Below are positions 7,903-16,197 of a DNA stretch of 64,000 nucleotides, piece by piece. The DNA comes from Granulicella sapmiensis (lineage in GTDB: Bacteria; Acidobacteriota; Terriglobia; Terriglobales; Acidobacteriaceae). The notes under the pieces were generated by a model that saw only the letters and a list, made by a program, of their open reading frames with translations, did not search any database and was not told where the DNA came from. Positions within the stretch are counted from its first letter, which is position 1. Each line of letters starts with the position of its first letter. The translations under genes were made by a program, and so were the position numbers. The stretch lies in assembly GCA_026225395.1 (NCBI GenBank), contig JAMFSR010000035.1, positions 62,001-126,000 of the forward strand, written 5' to 3'.

Positions 7903-10662
7903 TTACTTCGTCTCCATAAGATGAACCGTTCCAACTATTCCGGATGGCAATACTTTAATGTCTTCCGCATTCATCGGCGTAAACCTCTCGCCATAGCGTG
8001 CATTCAACAGGTGATAATCCGTTGGCGCCCGCCCGGCCAGCATATTCACTGCCGTATTCGCAACTTGGATCTCAATCCTGTTCTCTCCTTCATGCAACGC
8101 AGCCGTAATATCCAGCGCATAAGGAGGATGCCACAGCGAACCAACCCTCTTGCCATTCACAATTACCACTGCGGCATCGCGAATCGGCCCTACCAGCAGC
8201 GCCCGCATCCCACTCTTCACATCAGGATTCGCCGCAACCGTAGTCCCTTCTCCAAAGTCCAGCGTGACAGCACCGGCAAGCTCCGCCGCCGTTACCCGCA
8301 CCGTCTTCACATACGTCGCGACACCCGAAAAGTACCGCGTCCGTTCATCATCCCCCCACGAGTGCGAAGCATCTGCCTTCTCTTCGAATCCCACCTGCTT
8401 GCCTTCGGCTGGAAAGCGCACTGTCCAACCTTGCGTAAGGTCGGCAATCATCTTCGCGCTTCCATGAGCCTCCTGGAGCTCTGTCCCCATCGGCTGATCG
8501 CTGAACACCACGATCTCCGACTCATAGGGCGCAAGAGTCACATCACCAGGCGCGGCCTTGAGCTCTCTTACGAGTCCCGACTCCGGATTCCAAACCGAAA
8601 CATACTTCCGCGAAGCACCAAAGCTCACAGCAGTCGCAATCCCTTGATTGCCTGTATTCGCCAGGAAGTACATGTCGCCATCCTCAAGCCTGCGATGAAT
8701 AAATCCAAGGTCAGCAGCCGAAGAATAAAAATCCGGCTTCAGCACACCACGCAACGCCGCGCCAACCTCTTCATCAGTCCCCACCATCCGCTCGCTCGTG
8801 CCATCGAACAGTTTCTTTGACGCGCCCTTCACAACATCACTCACCCGTGCCGCATCTTCAAATCCCGGCGCACGATCAGGTGTCGATCCAACCGCAATCA
8901 CCTTTCCCCCATGCTCCACGTAGGCCGCAATCGTCTTCAACACCTCCGGCGAAAGCCGCTCCACATGCGGCATCACCAGCACCGGATACGGAATCCCCAA
9001 TTTCTCCATGGAAGCCGCATCCACATAGTCGAAGTTATGGCCCGCACCAAGAATCTGTTGCGTCAGCACCGGCGTGATGTACTTCGGCATCTCAGCCGAA
9101 AGACTCACCTTGCTCGTATCGAACTCCGCATAGGCATCATCCTCCGGCAGCAGCACCGCAACATCGTTGGCCGGCTTACCCTGCCGCAGCAGATAGCTCA
9201 CTCGCTGCATATACTTCGTTACATCCGGCATCACAATCCACCATGGATTGTGATCGTTGAACACCGCCGCCGCATAGAAGTTCCATCCCGGTTCAGCAAC
9301 ACCCGGTGGCGTATACGGCCATCCATGCCCAACTAATTGATTCACACCCTCAAGAAAGAAACGGTCCGCCTCGGCCTTCATATCCAGCGGCGTAGCGCTG
9401 AACGGCGGCGAATGCAGCCACGTCCAGGTCTCAGCCGATGTAACCGGCCTCCCATAAAGATGGCTCGCTGAAGTCGCCCACCGCGTAAACGAAAACCGGT
9501 TCCACTGCGGCCCTTCGCCCTCAGGCAGCGCCACCAGACTATTGCTCGACATCGAAACCGGAGGATCACCATACGTCTGTGAACGGAACCGCGTGCCGTG
9601 CGCCTTCGCCCATGCATCCACCGGCGTAAGGTAGCGCTCATTGACCAACTCCGTCAGCGTAAGACCCCAATCATGCCGCACCTCCGCGCTTGCTTCATCG
9701 GTGCCGTGCGTAAGCTGCGGCAGATGCTCGAGCACATCGTACCCACGCCGCTTCCTGAACTCCGCCGGAAGATCGTCCGTCCAGTTCGCTCCATAAACCT
9801 CCAGGCTGTCACTGAACACCGCATACGGCGGCTTATCCCCAAAGGCCTTCATCAAAGGCTCACCAACAGTCTTCAGATGATCCGCCACAGCCCGCTCACT
9901 CAAATGGTCGAGCACAAATCCTTCTGCATCTACCGCTGCCCGCTTTACCTGCTGCCCAGTACGGCCTGCGATATAAAACACAGCCACCCGCGCTCCCCGC
10001 GTTGCTTCCATCTTCAAGCGCTCACAACCTGACTCAACGCTCACGCGCTTCAGCCTCCCAGCCTCATACTGCTTCGCCGTCCCCTCACCCGCAAACACCG
10101 CCAGCAGGCTCTCGCCATTGCCGATCGAAGGACAAGCCACCGAACTCGCTCCACCCGCGACATCCACAGCCACCACTTTCAGACGCGCCGAAGCCTCATC
10201 CACCGGTACATGCTTGCCACCATAAGGCCACCCGCTCGCCAGTGTCATATCAATGCGCATTCCATTGTCATTCGCCGTCTTCGATGCAAAACTCACAGCA
10301 TCCAGAAAGTCAGCAGAGAGATAAGGAATATTCCGAATGCCCTTCTTCGCATCATCAAGCGCCAGCGGATACACCGGCTGGATCTCAAACCCGCCGATGC
10401 CGCCAGCCTTCATCGCCAGGATCTCGCGCTCAATCTCAGGCTTGGTCACCGCCGGCCCGAACCACCACCACCGCATCATCACCCGCGCATCGTCAGGCGG
10501 AGCCGCAAACAACTGCTGCACAGCCGCGATCTTCTCGCCGCCAACCGTTGCAGCCTCTTGAGAAAGCGCGACTGCCGGCGCCGCCAGCATTCCGGCCAAA
10601 AGCATCGTTGTGAACATCGGGCGTCCCGCAGGTATCCCGAAAGTGCGACCGCCCGTTACCAT
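7903..10662 (-). CDS. GH106 alpha-L-rhamnosidase, exported
   Basis: This 919-residue protein carries the family opening block ARVMMRWWWFGPAVTKPEIE followed by EILAMKAGGIGGFEIQPVYP, then a long TIM-barrel region and beta-sandwich domains. The C-terminal part (EGENRIEIQVANTAVNMLAG) is a galactose-binding-like sheet. GH106 enzymes remove terminal alpha-L-rhamnose from rhamnogalacturonan oligomers and side chains. It is the first gene of a minus-strand operon with GH28 and GH105-CE12. The start at 10662 has a GGGG-containing site about seven bases upstream; the internal ATG at 10617 gives a tidier signal peptide (MFTTMLLAGMLAAPAVALSQ, 904 residues), so the exact start is uncertain. Confidence 0.9.
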   Translation of the reverse strand: MVTGGRTFGIPAGRPMFTTMLLAGMLAAPAVALSQEAATVGGEKIAAVQQLFAAPPDDARVMMRWWWFGPAVTKPEIEREILAMKAGGIGGFEIQPVYPLALDDAKKGIRNIPYLSADFLDAVSFASKTANDNGMRIDMTLASGWPYGGKHVPVDEASARLKVVAVDVAGGASSVACPSIGNGESLLAVFAGEGTAKQYEAGRLKRVSVESGCERLKMEATRGARVAVFYIAGRTGQQVKRAAVDAEGFVLDHLSERAVADHLKTVGEPLMKAFGDKPPYAVFSDSLEVYGANWTDDLPAEFRKRRGYDVLEHLPQLTHGTDEASAEVRHDWGLTLTELVNERYLTPVDAWAKAHGTRFRSQTYGDPPVSMSSNSLVALPEGEGPQWNRFSFTRWATSASHLYGRPVTSAETWTWLHSPPFSATPLDMKAEADRFFLEGVNQLVGHGWPYTPPGVAEPGWNFYAAAVFNDHNPWWIVMPDVTKYMQRVSYLLRQGKPANDVAVLLPEDDAYAEFDTSKVSLSAEMPKYITPVLTQQILGAGHNFDYVDAASMEKLGIPYPVLVMPHVERLSPEVLKTIAAYVEHGGKVIAVGSTPDRAPGFEDAARVSDVVKGASKKLFDGTSERMVGTDEEVGAALRGVLKPDFYSSAADLGFIHRRLEDGDMYFLANTGNQGIATAVSFGASRKYVSVWNPESGLVRELKAAPGDVTLAPYESEIVVFSDQPMGTELQEAHGSAKMIADLTQGWTVRFPAEGKQVGFEEKADASHSWGDDERTRYFSGVATYVKTVRVTAAELAGAVTLDFGEGTTVAANPDVKSGMRALLVGPIRDAAVVIVNGKRVGSLWHPPYALDITAALHEGENRIEIQVANTAVNMLAGRAPTDYHLLNARYGERFTPMNAEDIKVLPSGIVGTVHLMETK

Positions 10663-10804
10663 AAAGGAACCCCATCCTATGCTTTCATCTTCGTGCGAAC
10701 TCTACGTATCCCAGACTATCAGTGTCAATAGGCAAATAGTTTCCAAACCATGCCGCGAGTGTGTACCATCGTCCCGTCTGTTCGAGAAGGAGACTCCCTC
10801 GCCG
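10663..10804. promoter_or_regulatory. Divergent promoter region between GH106 operon and CE12 gene
   Basis: This 142-bp gap separates two divergent pectin genes and must hold both promoters. AAGGAG at 10787-10792 is the ribosome-binding site for the plus-strand esterase. I found no convincing inverted repeat in it. Confidence 0.5.
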
Positions 10805-12136
10805 ATGAACGTCCCCCGCCAAGCGTCCCGCATCACCCTTGCGCTCTTCAGCTTCGCCGTCTGCGCCTCCGCCGGCGCGCAATCCTGGAGCTTCCAATGC
10901 GCCGCCACAAAGCCGGATGTGACACGCCATCAGCTCACCTCTGCTTCCCTCTACAAAACGCCTGCACCGGGCGCACAGGCCTTCGGCTTCGATCTCAGCA
11001 CTGCCCCTAAAAGTTTCACCGGCGGTGCCTGCACCAGCGACCAACCCTTTTTCTTCTCGCTGGCCGTTCCTGACGGCAACTATCGAGTCACCCTCGTCCT
11101 CGGTGGCCCACAGGCCTCCACCGCCACTGTCCGCGCTGAGTCCCGCCGCCTCTTCCTCGATCAGCACCCCATCGCCGCCGGCAAGTCCTTCACCATCACC
11201 TTCAACGTGAACGTCCGCACCGCAACCATCACGCCAACATCGGCACCAGACAAACCCCTCGAAGTCCGCCTCAAGCCTCGCGAAATCGGTGCCCTCGACT
11301 GGGACGAAAAGCTCACACTTGAGTTCAACGGCGACCACCCCAGCGTCCGCTCCATCTCCATCGAGCCCACCAACGTCCCCACCGTCTACCTCGCCGGAGA
11401 CTCCACCGTCGTCGACCAGGACAAGGAACCCTGGGCCGCCTGGGGACAGATGATGCCTCTCTTCTTCAACGATCGCATCTCCATCGCCAACGAAGCCGAA
11501 TCCGGCGAAACCATCAAAAGCTTCGTCGGCGAGCGCCGCCTCGCCAAGGTCATGTCCACCATCCGCCCCGGCGATTACCTCATGATCCAGTTCGGCCACA
11601 ACGATCAGAAGCCAGGCGCCGGATACGTCCCCGCAGAAACCGACTTCAAGACCATCCTCCTCGACTACATCACGCAGGCCCGCGCTCACGGCGCCACGCC
11701 CATTCTCGTTACCCCCATGAACCGCCGCAACTTTGACGCCGACGGCAAAATCGTCCAAACCCTGGGCGACTACCCTGCCGCACTCCGTGAAGTGGCCAAA
11801 GACCAGCACCTCGCCCTCATCGACCTCAACGCCTCCAGCAAAATCCTCTTTGAAACCCTCGGCGACGCTGGCACACTCCACGCCTTCGTCCACTACCCCG
11901 CCAACACCTTCCCCAACCAGCCCGACGAGCTCAAAGACAACACCCACTTCAACTCCTACGGCGCCTATGAGCTGGCCCGCATCATCATCCAGAGCATCCG
12001 CGACCAGCACCTACCTCTCGAACCCTTCCTCCGTCTCCCCATCCCACCCTTCGACCCCGCCCACCCTGAACCCTTCGCCACCTGGACGCTCCCACCCAGC
12101 CCTAACGTCTCCATCGATACCCCCTACGGCCGCTAA
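10805..12136 (+). CDS. CE12 rhamnogalacturonan acetylesterase (SGNH hydrolase) with N-terminal beta-sandwich
   Basis: The 443-residue product starts at ATG 10805, twelve bases after AAGGAG, giving a signal peptide that ends near SAGAQ. Residues about 25-195 form a beta-rich accessory domain (SFQCAATKPDVTRHQ, then sheet strands). The esterase follows: YLAGDSTVVDQ (Ser nucleophile), NEAESGETIKSF, IQFGHNDQK and DNTHFNSYGAYE (Asp/His). CE12 enzymes deacetylate galacturonic acid in rhamnogalacturonan-I. A second CE12 module occurs 4 kb away, fused to GH105. The domains differ enough in sequence that a recent duplication is unlikely, so they may act on different acetyl positions or different oligomer lengths. 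Confidence 0.88.
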   Translation: MNVPRQASRITLALFSFAVCASAGAQSWSFQCAATKPDVTRHQLTSASLYKTPAPGAQAFGFDLSTAPKSFTGGACTSDQPFFFSLAVPDGNYRVTLVLGGPQASTATVRAESRRLFLDQHPIAAGKSFTITFNVNVRTATITPTSAPDKPLEVRLKPREIGALDWDEKLTLEFNGDHPSVRSISIEPTNVPTVYLAGDSTVVDQDKEPWAAWGQMMPLFFNDRISIANEAESGETIKSFVGERRLAKVMSTIRPGDYLMIQFGHNDQKPGAGYVPAETDFKTILLDYITQARAHGATPILVTPMNRRNFDADGKIVQTLGDYPAALREVAKDQHLALIDLNASSKILFETLGDAGTLHAFVHYPANTFPNQPDELKDNTHFNSYGAYELARIIIQSIRDQHLPLEPFLRLPIPPFDPAHPEPFATWTLPPSPNVSIDTPYGR

Positions 12137-12211
12137 ACGCTCCAAGCGCGGCTGTACCCAATCGACGCCGCATCTCGGGTACGATACCTCTGTGTCTCGG
12201 AACCGGCCCCA

Positions 12212-13048
12212 ATGAGCATCCTCGCTTTCACATCCCTGCTTTTTGGGACATCGGTCCTCGCAGGTCTGCTCGGCGCTCTCACCGGCCTCGGCGGAGGCGT
12301 CGTCATCGTCCCCGTCCTCACACTCCTCTTCAAAGTCGATATCCGCTACGCCATCGGCGCGTCCCTCGTCTCCGTCATCGCAACCTCCTCAGGCGCCGCC
12401 GTAGCCTACGTCCGCGAAGGCCTCTCGAACATCCGCGTCGGCATGTTTCTTGAAGTCGCAACTACTCTCGGCGCACTCCTCGGCGCCTACCTCACCGCCC
12501 GCATCTCCAGCCACTGGATCGCGATCGTCTTCGGCGTCGTCCTGCTCTTCTCTGCAGCCGCTTCCATCCGCGGCAAGTACGAAGAGCTCCCGAAGACCAC
12601 GCCCAACCCGCTGGCCACGACACTCCGCCTGCACGGTTGTTATCCCACCCCGCAGGGCGAAAAGCGTTACACGGCCGAACGCGTCCCTCTCGGCTTCGGC
12701 ATCATGTTCGGTGCCGGAACGCTCTCCGGCCTTCTCGGCATCGGCTCGGGCGCAGTCAAGGTCCTCGCCATGGACCAGGCCATGAAGCTCCCTTTCAAAG
12801 TCTCCACCACCACCAGCAACTTCATGATCGGCGTCACCGCAGCGGCCAGCGCAGGCATTTACCTCGCCCGCGGCTACATCGATCCCATGATCGCCATGCC
12901 CGTGATGCTCGGCGTACTCGCCGGCGCGCTGATCGGCACCCGCATCCTCGTTAAAGTCCACACCCACACACTCAAAATCATCTTCGGCCTGGTCATCGTC
13001 ATCCTCGGTTGCGAAATGATCTATAGCGGCTTCTCAGGGAGAATCTAG
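12212..13048 (+). CDS. Sulfite exporter TauE/SafE family membrane protein
   Basis: The 278-residue integral membrane protein has about eight hydrophobic segments and two repeated glycine-rich hairpins: LLGALTGLGGGVVIVPVLTL near the N-terminus and GTLSGLLGIGSGAVKVLAM in the second half. This is the inverted-repeat pattern of TSUP transporters, which move sulfite, organosulfonates or other small anions. The stop codon TAG abuts the ATG of a DUF1634 gene, a pairing that is common for this family. The substrate cannot be told from the sequence. Confidence 0.9.
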   Translation: MSILAFTSLLFGTSVLAGLLGALTGLGGGVVIVPVLTLLFKVDIRYAIGASLVSVIATSSGAAVAYVREGLSNIRVGMFLEVATTLGALLGAYLTARISSHWIAIVFGVVLLFSAAASIRGKYEELPKTTPNPLATTLRLHGCYPTPQGEKRYTAERVPLGFGIMFGAGTLSGLLGIGSGAVKVLAMDQAMKLPFKVSTTTSNFMIGVTAAASAGIYLARGYIDPMIAMPVMLGVLAGALIGTRILVKVHTHTLKIIFGLVIVILGCEMIYSGFSGRI

Positions 13049-13426
13049 ATGCCCAAGCCCACCGACAAAGAGCTCGACTGCACCATCGCAAAAATGCTGA
13101 AGTTCGGCGTAAGCGTAGCCGCCCTCGTCGTCCTCGCCGGCGGCCTCATGCTCCTGCGCCACCCACTCCTCACCATCCCCGATTACTCCCACTTCCACGC
13201 CGTCGACGCCTCACTCCGCTCCATCAAAGGCATCACCGCCGCAGCGTTCCACCTCAACCCCCGAGGCCTCGTCCAGTTCGGCCTCATCATCCTCATCGCA
13301 ACCCCCATAGCCCGCGTCGTCTTCTGTATCGTCGGCTTCATCCGCCAGAAAGACCAGCTTTACACTGGCATCAGCGCCGTAGTCCTTATCATTCTTCTTT
13401 ACAGCCTCACCAAAGGCGCCCACTAG
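13049..13426 (+). CDS. DUF1634 family small membrane protein
   Basis: The 125-residue protein has three hydrophobic segments (VSVAALVVLAGGLMLL, FGLIILIATPIARVVFCIVG and ISAVVLIILLYSLT). The spacing, and the IATPIARV block in the second segment, match DUF1634 proteins found beside TauE/SafE transporters. It starts immediately after the tauE-like stop codon (TAGATG), so the two are translationally coupled. It is probably an accessory subunit of the transporter; no catalytic residues are apparent. Confidence 0.85.
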   Translation: MPKPTDKELDCTIAKMLKFGVSVAALVVLAGGLMLLRHPLLTIPDYSHFHAVDASLRSIKGITAAAFHLNPRGLVQFGLIILIATPIARVVFCIVGFIRQKDQLYTGISAVVLIILLYSLTKGAH

Positions 13427-13455
13427 CATCACATCAAACATCTCAGGACCACGGC

Positions 13456-14280
13456 ATGCCACGTCACTCCAAAACGCGACCGCCGTCCACCGCCCTCAAA
13501 TGGCCGCTCTACCTCTACGAGGCCGCCGAGCTCGCCATCTTCATGCTCTCCGCCTGCATCTTCACCGTCATCCTCTTCCACCCCAACTACCCCGCCCTCA
13601 AACTCATCCCCAACCCCACACTCCGCCGGCTTCTGATGGGCGTAGCCATGGGCCTCACCGCAATCGGCATCATCCACTCTCCCATGGGCAAGCGCTCCGG
13701 CGCGCACTTCAACCCGTCCATCACCCTCACCTACTTTCGCCTCGGCAAAATCCGCTCCCGCGATGCCCTCTTTTACATTGTCTTCCAGTTCCTCGGAGGC
13801 ATCTTCGGCGTCGCCGTCGCCGCCCTGCTCCTCGGCCGCCAACTAGCCGACCCCTTCGTCGACTACGCCATCACCGTCCCCGGCATCTACGGCACCACCG
13901 CCGCCTTCGTCGCCGAGCTCTTCATGGCCGCGCTCCTCATGGGTGCCGTCCTCTGGACATCCAACCGCCCCCACATCGCCCCCTACACCAGCTACTGCGT
14001 CGGCATCCTCATCACCTTCTACATCCTCTTCTTCGCTCCGGTCTCCGGCTTCAGCATCAACCCTGCCCGCACGGTCGGCTCCGCTGTCTTCGCGCAGGTC
14101 TTCACCGCCCTCTGGCTCTACTTCCTCGCTCCCATCCTCGGCATGATGCTCTCCGCCGAGCTCTACCTCCGCTCCTTCGGCGAAGACCGCATCCTCTGCG
14201 CCAAGCTCCACCCCGACCCCAAGTACCCCTGCCCATTCCTCTGCCACTTCCCCAACCATCGTCATCCGACCGAACCCTGA
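13456..14280 (+). CDS. Aquaporin / MIP-family channel
   Basis: The 274-residue protein has six membrane segments and the two half-helix motifs of aquaporins. The first is NPS (GAHFNPSITLTYFRLGK) instead of NPA; the second is standard (FSINPARTVGSAVF). An Ala-to-Ser change in the first motif is known in some aquaporins and usually leaves a water channel. The C-terminus is rich in Cys, His and Pro (CPFLCHFPNHRH). The start is preceded by AGGA. It lies between DUF1634 and a GMC oxidoreductase on the same strand with short gaps, so co-transcription is plausible. Substrate (water, glycerol, peroxide or other) is not determinable. Confidence 0.9.
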   Translation: MPRHSKTRPPSTALKWPLYLYEAAELAIFMLSACIFTVILFHPNYPALKLIPNPTLRRLLMGVAMGLTAIGIIHSPMGKRSGAHFNPSITLTYFRLGKIRSRDALFYIVFQFLGGIFGVAVAALLLGRQLADPFVDYAITVPGIYGTTAAFVAELFMAALLMGAVLWTSNRPHIAPYTSYCVGILITFYILFFAPVSGFSINPARTVGSAVFAQVFTALWLYFLAPILGMMLSAELYLRSFGEDRILCAKLHPDPKYPCPFLCHFPNHRHPTEP

Positions 14281-14301
14281 CCGTTCTGCATCCTACCCAC
14301 C

Positions 14302-16056
14302 ATGCCAACTTCATACGACGCCATCATCATCGGCACCGGCGCAGGCGGCGGCACACTCGCCCTGCACCTCGCACAAGCCGGCAAGAACATCCTTATCCTC
14401 GAGCGCGGCCCTTTCATGCCGCAGGAAAAGCTCAACTGGGACACCCAGGCCGTCTTCCTCGACAACCGTTACCACACCCGCGAAACCTGGCAGGACAAAG
14501 ACGGCAAAGACCTCCATCCGCAGCAGTCCTACTTCGTCGGAGGACAGACCAAGGTCTACGGCGCTGCCATGTTCCGCATGCGCGCCGAAGACTTCGGCAT
14601 CATCCACCACAAGGGCGGCATCTCGCCCACATGGCCCATCTCCTACGCCGACCTTGAGCCCTTCTACACGCAAGCCGAAGAGCTCTTTCACGTCCACGGC
14701 GATCTCGGCACCGCGCCCTCCGTCCCTGGCGGCTTCGGCTCCTCCTTCGACCCCACCGAGCCCTTCCACTCCAAAAAATACCCGTACCCTCCGCTAGCCA
14801 ACGAACCCCGCATGCAGTCCATCGAGGACGACGTCCGCAAGCTAGGCGTCAACACCTTCCCCATCCCCCTCGGCCTCAAGCGCAACGAAGCCGACCCGCT
14901 GGCCTCCAAGTGCATCCGCTGCGACACCTGCGACGGCTACCCCTGCCTCGTCCACGCCAAGTCCGACTCCGACATCAACTGCATCCGCCAGATCATGCAT
15001 CTACCCAACGTGACGCTGATGACCAACTCCCGCGTCCTGCGCCTCGTCACCAACGCCGCCGGAACAGCAGTCACCGCCGTTGAAGTCCTGCACTCCGGCC
15101 CCGGCAAGCCCTACGGCTCCGAGCCCGCACCCTCCATCACCACCGCACCCGCACCCTCCTCCCAAATCGCCACCTACACCGCCGGCATCTTCGCCGTCTG
15201 CGCGGGCGCGGTCAACTCCGCCGTCATCCTGCTCGCCTCCGCAAACGACAAACACCACAACGGCCTAGCCAACTCCTCCGACCAGGTAGGCCGCAACTTC
15301 ATGTACCACCAGGCCGATGCGCTCCTCGCTCTCTCTACCGAAACCAACGACGACGCCTACACCAAAACCTGGGGCACCAACGACTTCTACCTCCAGGACA
15401 CCGACCCCTCCTACCCCTACCCGCTCGGTCAGGTCCAACCCGTCGGCAGCTTCCACTTCGAGATGATGAAAGGCGATGCCCCACCCCTCACCCCCGGCTT
15501 CGTCCTCGAAACCATGAAGCAGCACGCCGTCCCCTGGTGGCTCACTACCGAAGACCTCCCCGACCCCAACAACCGCGTCACGCTCCACAACACCACGCCG
15601 AGTTCCGTCGACGCCCTCCAGCCCAGCACCATCGGTCCTCACCCCTCCGGCGACACCGGACGCACCAACCAGTCCGACCCCGTCACCACCGCCGCCCCGC
15701 ACCGCATCCAGCTCTCCTACACCCCCAACAACGTCGAATCCTTCGACCGCCTCAAAGACCGTTGGGTCGACACCCTCAAGCGCTCCGGCCACGCCACCAC
15801 TCACGTCCCCCTCCACGCCTACTTTAAAAAGCGCATCCCGCTCGAAGGCGTAGGCCACCAGAATGGCACCTGCCGCATGGGCAACGACCCCACCACCAGC
15901 GTCCTCGACGCCCATTGCAAAGCCCACGACCTAGACAACCTCTACGTCGTCGACGCCTCCTGCTTCGCCTCCGCCAGCGCCGTCAACCCCTCCCTCACCA
16001 TCATCGCCAACGCCATCCGAATCTCCAACCACCTCCTAATCGAACGTCTCAAATAA
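14302..16056 (+). CDS. GMC family FAD-dependent oxidoreductase
   Basis: The 584-residue protein begins with the dinucleotide-binding fold DAIIIGTGAGGGTLALHLA and the acidic end of strand 2, ILILERGP. The C-terminal GMC domain contains GVGHQNGTCRMG (catalytic His) and ASAVNPSLTIIANA (the conserved Asn). A Cys-rich segment, KCIRCDTCDGYPCLVH, sits in the middle and resembles the one found in cholesterol-oxidase-like and membrane-type GMC enzymes. No signal peptide is present. The family oxidises sugar or other alcohols. It is the last gene of the plus-strand run from 12212 and ends before a bidirectional terminator. Confidence 0.88.
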   Translation: MPTSYDAIIIGTGAGGGTLALHLAQAGKNILILERGPFMPQEKLNWDTQAVFLDNRYHTRETWQDKDGKDLHPQQSYFVGGQTKVYGAAMFRMRAEDFGIIHHKGGISPTWPISYADLEPFYTQAEELFHVHGDLGTAPSVPGGFGSSFDPTEPFHSKKYPYPPLANEPRMQSIEDDVRKLGVNTFPIPLGLKRNEADPLASKCIRCDTCDGYPCLVHAKSDSDINCIRQIMHLPNVTLMTNSRVLRLVTNAAGTAVTAVEVLHSGPGKPYGSEPAPSITTAPAPSSQIATYTAGIFAVCAGAVNSAVILLASANDKHHNGLANSSDQVGRNFMYHQADALLALSTETNDDAYTKTWGTNDFYLQDTDPSYPYPLGQVQPVGSFHFEMMKGDAPPLTPGFVLETMKQHAVPWWLTTEDLPDPNNRVTLHNTTPSSVDALQPSTIGPHPSGDTGRTNQSDPVTTAAPHRIQLSYTPNNVESFDRLKDRWVDTLKRSGHATTHVPLHAYFKKRIPLEGVGHQNGTCRMGNDPTTSVLDAHCKAHDLDNLYVVDASCFASASAVNPSLTIIANAIRISNHLLIERLK

Positions 16057-16153
16057 CCCTCCAGACTCATGCCCCTCAAACCTCAACAGGACCCGCCGTC
16101 CTCTAAGTTCAAAACTCTAAGCTCGTGCCAACCCCACACCACCCCAAAACAAA

Positions 16154-16184
16154 AAGGGCCGCCACGAAAACCATGGCGGCCCTT
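16154..16184. terminator. Bidirectional terminator between GMC oxidoreductase and htrA-like gene
   Basis: An 11-bp perfect stem (AAGGGCCGCCA / TGGCGGCCCTT) has a 9-base loop. Read on the minus strand it is followed by TTTTTGTTTT, a good tail for the htrA transcript ending at 16198. Confidence 0.85.
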
Positions 16185-16197
16185 CTCACGACATCAC

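Noticed and set aside
9332..9343. ACTAATTGATT, resembling the BlaI-type palindrome
   Set aside because: Only the left arm is complete and the site lies in the middle of the GH106 coding sequence; it is probably chance.
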